64,000 bases of DNA from Rugalucina vietnamica. Lineage: Eukaryota > Mollusca > Bivalvia > Lucinida > Lucinidae. The position numbers were made by a program, and so were the translations under genes. Below are positions 1 through 12,200 of this stretch, piece by piece. The DNA lies in contig OZ024874.1 in NCBI GenBank assembly GCA_964017185.1, forward strand, positions 15,991,957 through 16,055,956, given 5' to 3'. The notes under the pieces are model-generated. The model was not told the origin of the DNA and ran no database searches. It saw only the letters and a list, made by a program, of their open reading frames with translations. Every line of letters starts with the position of its first letter. The stretch's first letter is position 1.

Positions 1-52
1 GTATACTATAAGCTCACCTATGAGCCTTCGGCTCAGGTGAGCTAAAAATGAC
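1..52 (+). repeat. 3' end of a 450-bp-monomer repeat element (cut by window edge)
   Basis: 'ctataagctcacctatgagccttcggctcaggtgagct' is the same 3' hairpin terminus as in the copies ending at 11244, 18453, 18868 and 23453. The body of the element lies left of the window. Confidence 0.85.
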
Positions 53-191
53 TGACCGACCGACCCAGTGTTTTGAAAGGAAAAATAAAAATAAAAAAAA
101 AAGACCTACCGACCGACCGGCATAAAAAATTCTGGGTAGGTAAACAGCAAACCAACAATTTTTTAAGGTTGGCCCAAAGTTCATAAAGTAC

Positions 192-284
192 CTGTTTTCC
201 AGTTTGTTTACACTCCAGATAATGTTGCTGTTGCTTTTCTTTTTCCTCTCTGTATAATTCTAAGGCTTCCATTATTCTCTCAGT
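192..284 (-). CDS. WDR3: WDR3 exon 18 (last visible exon)
   Basis: 31 codons: [20 protein letters not shown] to CKQTGKQ, acceptor ctaaacag, donor GTACTT. It matches AERIMEAIELYREE. The rest of the protein (Utp12 domain) is left of base 1. A MITE starts 26 bp from the acceptor. Confidence 0.92.
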
Positions 285-3182
285 CTGTTTAGAAGAATTG
301 AGAACAGAAATGAGCCACCTCGTGTAAAAACCAACAATGTGGTTTCTAAACAGGCCTGACACAAACCGGCCTGTACAGCTACAGAAGCAGGCTAGAAGCT
401 TGAAATTTTGGAGTTAAGTAGAGGAGGAATTGTACTATCCGAGTAGCGAAAACAAAGGCGCTGATCAGCTTCGCTGTTACCGCGAAGCTGATCTGCGCCT
501 TTGCTTTTGCCTATGCAGATTGCTGGTTTTCCAATGGGGTGGCTCAAATTATTTAAATGATCAAGCATGCATTTCCATTCATTAAAATTCATATATGTCC
601 TGAAGGCAGTGTTGAAAATCTGAAGCACAGAAAACCATTGTTTCATCACAAAGTTCTAGACATGTGACTTGCAGATCTTCCAAATAGCATAGGATCAGAT
701 TTGAAGAGAAAGTATCTTCAACGTTTGTTTGTCAGTTTGGTTGTTTGTGTTTAGCTTAAAACCCCAGTAAATAATGTTTCAGTCAGGGATGTCGGGCTGA
801 GAACTGCACTTCTTTGTTACTTTGTTACTTAACCAGTACTATAGGTACTATGGTGTAAGCCACGCCCACTGCTACTGTCTGGCTACCTGTTCTTTTTGAT
901 ACTGGGAACCAGACGCCCCCCCCCACTGATCTTTGGAATTTTTGGTTGAAGACAAATTACTATACAGATATACCGGTACATGTAATTACTCACAGCTTTG
1001 ACAGTTTCTATAGACTTTTTACCAGCCAGCCCAGTCTCTGTATTGGTTTCTCCAGGTACCTGGAAAATTTGAAATAAAAATCAAGTAGCTATTCTGTACC
1101 AGGAAGAATTCTTGTAAAATGTCCTCTGGGTATAAAGTCTTGTACATTTAATATTCTTCTGGATACTTCAATATACTGCAGTAGCTGATGTCCATTTAAC
1201 AAGCTGTGGCCAAGGACAAACCTCAAACATCCAAATCATGAGACCCACACTTGAATGCTTAAAATCTGAGCTTGAATACGAGTACAAGAGGAAAAATATG
1301 GATTGAAATGGGATCCTCCCTGACAAAATAGTAACACTTTCCTGATATCACATTGCATTACAAAGCTTGCATTAATATCAAACATCAATATTGTTAAGTT
1401 CAGTTTCATACATACCACAGCTTCCCCACTGTGAGCCACTGATTCTTCATATTCTTTCTCTCTTGCCTGAAAACCCAAATCATTAATGAAATCCGACAGT
1501 AAAAAATCTATCTTGTTAGATTTACAACCAGATATTAATCAAACTGTCCTGTTGACAACTTGACATGAGGCTCTGAATTTTGAACCAATGACAAAATAAT
1601 ATCATTCATTACAAGGTGATTTTGCTCGTAAAATTGTTTCAGGTTTCCTCATGACAACATGAAAAAGTTATTAAAGACAAACTTTGGTGGTAAAAGAATC
1701 TTGATATGTCTATTTAGTAATTTTTTCCCCAAAAGTGTACTTAGGTGAAGCTACTTTAACTTTTGTTCAATTTAGTCCGGTAGAAAAGAGCTGAATTAAG
1801 AGAGGACCTGGAATTGAGTTCTAAAGTTTTTTTCTTTACTGAATCTTGTTTAGCAGACCTTGCCCTTGAATAATTCAAATGATGCCACTTTGGCATCATT
1901 GAGCATTTTGATATATTCAAGATGATATCCAACATGGAAGCCAGAAATAGCAAAAATCAATATTTTGCATCTGAGAGGACCTGAAATTAAGTTCTAAAGT
2001 GTTTTTCTTTAATGAATCTTGTTAAGCAGACCTAGCCCTTGGAGAATCCAAGTGATGCCACTTTGGCATCATTGAGCATTTTTGATATATTCAAGATAGT
2101 ATCCAAAATGGAGGCCAGAAATAGCAAAAATCAATATTTTTACATATAAGGGACAAATCTATGATTCAATTTATTGGTTTGCTATTGAGTAAGACATGTA
2201 TAAAGAAGTTATGAAACATAACATTTCATAACAAGTCATAACATTTGTAGCTTTAAGAAACTAAGATGGCATCCAAGTTGGCGGCCATGATAAGAAGCAC
2301 AAAAACACAATTTTACCTCTTCACATTTGAGATGTTGTGCTAATGGAAACATTTTGTGTAAGGCATAGTATTTTAAGAAATGGAGGCATGTCTTTTTCAC
2401 CAATTATCTAATTACAATATGCAGGATAGCATCCAAGATGGTAGTCAAAACTTCAAAACTGAATTTTATGTATTTCTATGCATGTATTCCCTGTGCAATA
2501 CTTCATTTCTTTGGCAACCTGCATAATAATATACTCGTCATCCATTTGTGCATCATGTCAGTCCAGTCTAATTTTGGCCATAATCCATTCAGTGCTAAGA
2601 GCTGAGATGTTTTCGTAAACTTTGCCAAGTGGTAGCTCATATATGAGCGCGGATCAGACAAGAGTGGTCTCGGCATTTAAGTACATTGTATGCTATTAAA
2701 ATCTAAAAACCAAGTAAATTTGAAATATTTGGCATGCTCTGATATTTATGCCAAACTGTTTAAATATTGTAAAACAATCCAAGACATATATAATATCTTA
2801 TAAAACAAAGATAATAGTATCACGCATATTGCCAAGGCAACCATTGCGCCATAAGGAATACCATCATTTTAAAAGAGGTACGCTCTTTGTTTACATATTT
2901 TATCAAACTGTGTGTGAATTTGTGTCTGTTTCATAATCTGAACAGTGGTATAGGTGTTGTGAAAGAACACATACAAGTTTGAGAATTTCAGTCATAGATT
3001 CTTTTCAGTACAATGGTATAAAGACGTTAACATCATCAATGTCAAAACGCCATCAACATTTTTCATGGCGTCATATTTAGATTGCAACAGATACACACCT
3101 TTTGATTCTCATAATTATATTTATGGAGATAATCCATTCAAACTTTCAGGAAATACTCAGCTAAACTTGGTCTTTCACAATG

Positions 3183-3232
<50 letters not shown>

Positions 3233-6200
3233 TTTGAATTTTTAGGACATAAGACTCCTCTTGTCAGATCTTGATCCATATATATTAAGCTATGCAAGAA
3301 TCACAAAGGCTTGTAAGACGACAAAGTAGTCTGTGGTAGAGTGTCATACTCTGAATTGAGAGGTTGGTGTTTTAGCCCGCCACTACAGAGTTGTGCATGA
3401 CATGGTAACCTTTTCCATGGTGCTGGTTATAATAGTGCTGGTGCATATCAAAGAACTATAAGCTCCATCTCAACATCACTGATTGTTTATAAAATGGATT
3501 GTTAAACCACAATACAAGCAAACCAAACAAATATGTATCATACAAAATACAATTTTACACAATGTAAAGCACCATTGTGTGTCTTCCAGTCATGAAGAAG
3601 GAAAAAGGTAAAACTAGCCATTATAATGATTGTTTAGACAAATCAATGGTATGAAAGATAAATGTTCAAATCGCATGTAAATAAAAATTAAAACTGAGAT
3701 CCTTTAAGAGCAGTGAACACATTAATGAGAAAGGTGATGGGCCATACCGCGGTTTCGACTATTGAAGTCTCGTCAGTGACCCTTTAGATTTGGCAACATG
3801 GAGCCAAAGAGAATTACTGAAATTTTGCAACTTTCAACAGGGTAGTCGATACAAAGACTAGTGTTATCTAAATGGGGCCAAATATATTAAACATTGGCTA
3901 GAAAATGAATCTTAACCGATAATAAATTCTCAGAATATCTTCGCTGATCTCAAAGGACCAGAAAGAAAATATAACCTGCACTATGGATGATGTACGGGGA
4001 GACTTTTTAGGGCCGCCACACGGCACAACACCAGCTGCAGTAATAGCAATAAAAATAAACATTTTTAAACACAACTGTCTGTTCATTTATGCATACATTG
4101 TTGTCTTGGCAAGGACGAGGATTGTACAACCAAGTCCTGCTCAGCAGCAACTGCGGCACATAGAAGCACATGGCTTATACTTGAACCATAAAAGATAATG
4201 TGACATCAGTGTCACCCAGAATTGGAAGTAAACAACCATCCTGCAATACCTTGACACAATGTCATTACCAATGACAAAACAATAGCTGACTGCGTCGCAT
4301 TCCGAAAGGGCATGCACACTAAATTAAATCAGGTAAGGAACAATAGCTTTATTATTCCCTTTTGTTTCTCTACATCAATCATGGTAAACCTCTCTCTTTC
4401 CACAAAAATGCTTAGCATTCAGGTACTGAAAACATAACAGTACAAATGCATCTGTGACATCTATAGTGGCTGGAACCCTTTTCTGATTTTCAAGTGCTGC
4501 CAGCACCATTTGCTGCATACGGGTGCCCCCTTCTTCATGGGTGCTTTTTATATGACTTCTTTCAATGACAATACCCTTGCAAACTTCTGAAAGTATATGT
4601 CATCTTCTCCCTTTTTAACTATCAACTAAGAATTCTGATTGTCTGCTACACTTTACTAATAAATTTAATCAGGTACTGTTGGTTTTCTATCACTGTCCAT
4701 ACAACACTTTGTCAGAACAATAATTGCATGTCTAGTGACATTTTTGTGCTAAATTTTTATCTACCAAATACCAGGCAAACACCATTCACTTTGAGGTTTG
4801 TTTGGAAATTGTCCACATTGTACGTTGACAGATCATTAGTAGACAAGTATATAAAATGACAGATCGAGTCATATGATATAGAACAAATGATTCTCTTTCT
4901 ATTTGACCCACATATACTTTTGTTTGTGATATTTTCTTCGTTTTGCTTTGAATATCTCCTGTGTATGTATCTGCAAATATCGAGGTTTTCACTAGTGCAA
5001 ACTCATGTGCTATTGTGTTTATGCCTATGTCATATGACCTTGCCTGTTGTCCAATCACTCTAGTGTTAATTAAAATGGTAGCTATTGCTTCATTATTACC
5101 AACTGTAAGATCATTTATTCTGCTGTTTGAGTTTCTACATCTTAAAAGTTTCCTCATCAAAGCTTGCATGTTGTTTGCTTTCAAACTGTTTGATTGTTTT
5201 GTACTAAGTTTAAGATCTTTATCAACACTCACTATCTTTCCAACCATCCATCCACCATCTTGAAATACACAATATTGAAGTACAAACTTGCTCTATTATC
5301 CTTTATCTTGATAAGGCAAAATGTCTAGGGTAACGACTTTTAAGTGCTAAGTGTATTCAGTACGAGAAAATGTTAAAACTTAATTCTAGGTCAAATTCGT
5401 TTTGCGCAAGAAATCATGGCTGCTTTCTTGAATGCCATCTTGAATATGATAATCACTGCATCTTGATAAGGCAAACTAGCTTGAGCAATGGTTCTGAAAG
5501 TTAAAGTGCTAATTGTATGAATTAAAACTTGAAAGTAAAGCACAAAGCATGAAAAACCTTGACTTATTTCATTTATACAGTGTTTTATAAGAACGCTGGC
5601 AGCCATCTTGACTCCTATCTTGAAAAACTGTGATGGAATGCACATATTTACACAAAACTTATACCTATTCATCATTTGGCACTGAAATCACCACAGTTTT
5701 GCCAGATAAAAACAAACAGAGACCCATATTAAAGATTATTTTATATTCTGGCTGCCATCTTAAACGCCATCTTGAAAATACAAAAATGCTCAATGATGCC
5801 AAGGTGGCATCATTCAGATTCTTCAAAGGCAATGTCTACTGAACGTGATTCAGTAAAGAAAAAAACTTTAGAACTCAGTTCCAGGTTAAATTTGTTTTCT
5901 GCCGGACTAATTAGTGTTAAACATCGCATAGGCAGATGGGGGCTCAGTTTGAAGCCTTGTTCAAAAGAATGAGAGCAGAAGCATGCTATGAAACACACAA
6001 CCAGTGCTCTAAAATTTCAAATTCTGAATTTAATTACTACAGCAAATTCTAAATACTGATACAATGTATTGTTAACTGCTTCAAACTAATCTTACATACC
6101 ATTTCTTTCTCCTCATCAAGGACCAGAATTTCCTCAGTCTTCTCCCAGAGTCTAAGCGACTTATCATGTGACGCACTGGCCAGGATGTTACCACTACTAC

Positions 6201-9200
6201 TGATACACAGGCTCCACACCTCCGCGTGGTGACCCTCTAGGGTCATGATGTGTTCAAAGTTGTCTGCATCCCACTGCTTGATCTTCTTGTCTTTGCCGCA
6301 GGTGAAAAATAGATGACTTTTGGGCACAAACTGTATACTCATTATGCTAAAAGAAAACAAAATATCTATGATGAGTCTTGACAATTTTGCATAATGGCAA
6401 ACAAACAACGACTTTGCAAAAGTTAGCTGTTCTGGGACTTTCTAAATTTTTTTTTTTTTTTTTTTGGATTCAGTTTAACGTCCCTTTTCAAGATTTTTTT
6501 CAGCTCATATGATGAATGATTGAGCTACAAACTATATTATGAAAAACAATGGCTTTGTTTAATATTATAGGAATGAATTTTATTTTTGTTGATTTTATCG
6601 ATGTGTAAACTCAGGCGAATCACTCACAAACTAAATAAAGCCCGAAGGGCTTTATGAAAAAGTTTGTGAGTGATTCGACTGAGTTTACACATCGATAAAA
6701 TCAACAAAAATAATAATTCATTCCTTATAATTCCAACTTTGTCCCATTACACTGCATTTATTTACATTGATTTCATTTTTATAGCCAGCGGAAGGAAAAT
6801 AGAGCAAAACGGATCTTCATGAGGCAGCCATCTTGAAAATGTCCAAGGCACAGAACTCACTTCTCGCAATTAATAGAAGCTATAACTGGCTTCCTAAAGG
6901 CAAGCTGTAAAAGCGGGAGCTTTAAAACATCTCCCCTTCATTCAAAATTGTTCTTTTGGGAGGAAATGTCGCCGTCTGGGCCGATAGAAAGACATGTCGA
7001 TTTTGAACTGGGGCTCGGAACATTAGAAATTCAAATGTCAAATTTCAACACTCAACAAGAAGATAAAAACGCTTACCTACCGATGTTGTATTTAAAGAAA
7101 AAGCGTCCATGTTTATTAAAAATTCCAAATATTCATTTCGACGCCTTCAAAACGCGTTCATCCATTGTTTTTATGACGTTTAGATTTGGTGACGTCAAGT
7201 TTCCTCGAGGAAACGTCACGTAATCACGTAACGTCGCGCCGTTTTTAAGGTGAAAACCAAGTATTCTTACGCATTGCTTTTATCGAAGTATAAAGTCTTA
7301 TAAACAACCAATCAGAATGTAGGAAATTAGTGAAGTTGGAATTATATATATATATTTTTTTTTTTAATTCAGTTTTACGTCCCTTTCAAGATTATTTCAG
7401 CTCATATGAGACGGGCCAATCAGTAGGTGGGGCGAAAACGGGAGAACCCCGAGAAAAACCACCTGACACACCCGCAAGCAGAACTTGGCTTGTCTCACAT
7501 GTGGCCAGAGCGGGGCTCGAACCCACACAGGACACAGCGGTGAGATGATCGAATGGTTAAGTGCAGTAATGAAATATCAGCGCTCTTAACCACTCGGCCA
7601 TGGGGGCCGCCCTTTCTAAATTTTAATCATTCAACTAAAATCATCTGCTGTGCAGAGTCTTGTGTCTTCAAGTTAGATTTGTGACGATCCCCATATCTAG
7701 ACATTCCTGTCAGCAGACCCAAAACCAAGAAATGGTTATTTTATCTTTGATACAACCCCTACCTGTCATCATGAGCAAAGATAGATTTGTGACAATCCCC
7801 AAAGTCCAGTCCCCATATTTTAACATTCCTATCAGCAGATCCTGACACCAGTAATTTACTGTCAGAGGAGATATCCAGACATAACACAGGCAGCTTGTGG
7901 CCATACAGAGAGAGGAAAAACTGGAAGGAAGGAAATTCAAACACAGTCAACAAATATACATGTACTGACAGTAGACATACAATATTGGTCGTGAATTATT
8001 TTCTAAGTTGTCTTTTTGCTTAACTTCAGGCTTTGCTTTCCAATTAACTTTTTTTTCACTACTTCATAATTTCTGATGTATACTGGAATAATTATTGTAG
8101 TTTACAAATGAATTGATCAGCTTCTTACTTATTCTGCACATTATTCCGATCATTGTCACTTGAAATAGCAATCTCTCATTACATAATAATGTGACTCAAT
8201 AATCTTTGGGTTCATAAGCCTACAAAGTATAAAGAAGTTCACAAAAAAAATGCATAAATGAGCCGCCTCATGAGAAAACCAACAATCTGCATATGCTAAA
8301 ACAAAAACGCAGATCAGCTTCGCGGCAACCCCGAAGCTGATCAGCGCCTTTGTTTTCACTACACGGATAGTACAATTCATCTACTTTCTAAAACCAAAAT
8401 TTCCAGTCTCTAGCCATCTTCTGTGACTGTACAGGTCGATTTGTGTCGGGCCTGTTCGTAAACCACATTGTTGGTTTTCCCACGAGGCGGCTCAAATATT
8501 GCCATACCTTCAGTGTATCTGTAAAGAAGACCTTGATTGTACTGTCTAGTAGAGCTACAGCGACCAGTCTCTGGTTGGGGCTCAACTTGACCCCTAATAC
8601 ATCCTCATCCATCTTCAGGGTCTTCACATGCTCCAAGGTCAGCAGCTGACTAGAAATAGACATAAACATGATTGGCATATGTTGGTATGTCAGAACAAAA
8701 TATCAGGGCTTATACAATTAAAATTAGAAACTTTTTATTGGCATTTTATTAACAGCCAAATACATACCCAAGATTTATATGACATAAGTTCAAGAAATAG
8801 ATCTGCTCTAGCAGTGATTTGCTTAAGGCCTCATCACACATAAGCGAAAATATTTCAACACAGACTTGCGTTTAATTGCAAAAACTAGTTTTTGTTTGAT
8901 TGATTTATTGCTCAACAGCTATGGTCATTGGCTGTTGAAAGGGGCGTATAGCATTACAGATGATGACATCAATACAAGGCTGAAGGATGGAAATACCAGA
9001 AAGATTTCATCTGTGTTGGTTGTTCTCAGCCTTGTTGGTTTTCTATGCTTAAACTGGTGAGTAAAACATAGTAACTCAGGCCTCAAGGTTATAAAACTTT
9101 TTTCGTGCTCAACTCAGTTGAGCATAAAATTGGAACTGCTCATAAATGATGAAATTGCCCAAATAAATTGAAATTTCAGGTTTAGATCACCAAAGCATGT

Positions 9201-12200
9201 AATTTATCCTGCTAATATATGTTAAAATGCCAACAACTAATCATTTATGAGCAGGATAAATTGTTGAAGTCTCAGCTGAGCTGAGCATGAAAAAAGTTTT
9301 ATAACCTCAGGACCTGTACCTGCCACCTTCATTCTCCTGGTTTGAGACCAGCTCAAAGTTCCAGAACTTTACTTCCTTATCAGCACTGCCAGAAACCAGG
9401 CCCCTCTGTAAGACAATGTCAAGATCAAATAAACTATGTGTTCGAGCATCCAAATCACGTTAATATGTTTGTCTGAGTAACAAGTGAGGGGGGATTTGTA
9501 CATGCTCCAAGAAAGTTAATATGGACTGTGCAAACTGTTATGGAATTTGATAATAACACATATGATTCAAACAAATGAGATTTTACTTTTATGTTAAACA
9601 TCCATTTGTTATGAATAAAAAAGGAAAGTTTCAGAAGAAAATACAAGAAAATATTTGTTCCTATCCCAAATACACACAATAACGCTGATGAGCTTTTTAA
9701 GGATTATGCCGACAACATGGGAAACCAGAGGACCAATGGTCCTGTAAACGCTCACCTGAAACCTGAGATATATACCAATAAACTTGTTTGACTAGAATGG
9801 TAATATACATGTATATAACCCCAGGGCCGGGGCAGAGCAACCCCTGGAGTCAATTTCTTTTTCAAATCATTAAACTTCAGTCCCTTTGCCAATTTCCTGC
9901 AAGTTTTGCCCTTCAAATGACATTTTAACACTTTTCTCCATTCAAATGCATGGCTGACCTATGTTGCAGTAAAATACATGTAGGTCAAGGTCATCCCAGG
10001 GTCATGATTTATATAAACTTTATAGAACTCCTCGCCCCGATCTTTCATGTCAAGTTTCAAAATCATAGGCCCTCTGGTTCTAAAGAAGAGGATTTTTGGA
10101 GGTTTTTGGTATTTATAGCCATGGCGGCCATCTTGGTCATGTGACCTTGACCATTTATATATACTTTCATTCCCACTTCCTAGCAATGCTCCTCATAAAG
10201 TTTGGCTTTGATTGGCAAAGCAGTTTCAGAGAAGAAGATCTTTGAATATCACTGTAATATACATGTATATTGCCCCGGGGTGGGGGCAGACAGACCCCTG
10301 GGGTCCAAATTTTTTCAGAATCATCAATCTTAAGTCCATTTGCCCATTTCCTGCAAGTTTTTCCCTACAAATGATATTTCAACACTTTTCCCCATTCAAA
10401 TGCATGAGGGCCCTATGTTGACCTTGCCGTAAAATAAGTCAAGGTCATCTCAGTTTCATGATTTATATAAACTTTGTAGAGCTCCAGTCACTGATGCTTC
10501 ACACCAAGTTTCAAAATCATTGGCCTTCTGGTTCTGGAGAAGAAGATTTTTAAAGGTTTTTTCTATTTATAGCCATGGCAGCCATCTTGGTCATGTGACC
10601 TTGACCATTTATCTAAACTTTCTTTCCCCCTTCCCAAGGATGCTCCATATGAAGTTTGGCTTTGATTGGCCAAGCGGTTTCAGGGGAGAAGATGTTTCAT
10701 TATTATGGATATATACATGTATATAGCCCCGGGGCAGGGGCAGACAACCCCCCAGGGGCTAAAAGTTTCCAATTACATTAATCTTCTGTCCATTTGCCTA
10801 TTCCCAGTAAGTTTTACCCATTAAATAGCATTTTACCATTTTTTCCCATTCAAATGCATTGGCGACCTAAGTTGACCTTGCCGTAAAATAGGTCAAGGTC
10901 ATCCTAGGGTCATGATTTATATAAACTATAATGGGCCCGCATCTCCGATGCTACATACCAAGTTTTATGGAAATCGGCCCACTGGTTCTGGAGAAGAAGA
11001 TTTTTAAAAGTTTTTGCTATTTATAGCCATGGCGGCCATCTTGGTCATGTGACCTGGACCATTTATACAAACTTTCGTTCCCCCTTCCTAAGGATGCTCC
11101 ACATGAAGTTTGGCTTTGATTGGCCAAGCGGTTTCAAAGGAGAAGATCTTTGAAATTGTGAACGATGGACGGACGGACGACGGACGGACGCCGGAGCATG
11201 ATTATACTATAAGCTCACCTGTGAGCCTTCGGCTCAGGTGAGCTAATAACTCTTGTTGAGAGCTATGTACCGCCAGCTTCGGATTTCAAAAATGGTGGAT
11301 TTATGTAAAACAAATTTACTAAATAATTGTCTAAATAGGGGCTGTAAATTTGATTAAGTTTTTGAATAGGATTGACGCCAATGACGTCATAATAAAGGTG
11401 ACATGTTGCATTTAGACCTTTTTCGTGCCGCTTTTTTGGGGCCATGACTTTGAAATTTGTGACACTGGGCTGATTAAAACTGCATGTTCAACTATATAAG
11501 CAAGCAACATGTTCTAAACTTTTACTGAATATTAACAAAGAAACATTGTGCTAACATTCAGGTATAACATTATGGTCTACAATCTACAGTGCAATTTGAA
11601 CACATACAAAAATCTCGAAAAACGTTTTTCTTTCGGTTGACCACATGATTTTTTCTAACCAAATTACTTGTTATAAGATGGTCTTGCACTGAAAAGTTTA
11701 TCGCAGAGATTTATTGGAGAGTTTTTGAATAGTACATGTATTAGATTTGCTACGTTAACAAGGATGAAAATGAAATAGCCATAAAAGCACATATTTACAA
11801 AATATCTCTTCATAATACCACTTTTAGGCAAAGCGCACACTTGATGATGGTTATATACACTCATCAACATCTAGTCTTGATGAAATGTATGGTATTTGGA
11901 TAGTACTGTTTGTACTTTTCAAATTTTTTATTGCAAAAATGTAGTAGCAACAAGCGAAACCAGCCTTTTTTCGTCACATGCAATGGGTGTTCTTTCAACA
12001 AGTATAAATCAAAATTATGCCTGGTGACCCCAACTTTTTATTATACCCCGCCACTTCAAAAAGTGCGGGGTATTATGTTATACCCTCCGCAAAAAAATTT
12101 GCGTTCAAGTGTCCGTCAGTCCGTCTGTCCGTCCGTCAGCGCTTCGTTTCCGTGCTCTAACTTGAGCATTTATTGACCAATTTTCTTCAAACTGTGTATA

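Larger units (their letters stand above)
1771..5912. mobile_element. Large foldback-like element with tandemly repeated arms
   Basis: The left end TAGTCCGGTAGAAAA (1771) is mirrored by TTTTCTGCCGGACTA at 5899-5912. The arms then continue in inverted orientation with 'gttctaaagtttttttcttt', 'gatgccactttggcatcatt' and 'caagatggc' motifs. These recur as degenerate ~170-bp units in the left arm (about 1800-2480) and in the right arm (about 5400-5890). The arms enclose ~2.9 kb of AT-rich sequence with a (TA)n run. The ends are defined only by eye, and the target duplication is uncertain (ATT on both sides). It lies in the WDR3 intron between exons 16 and 15. Confidence 0.6.
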
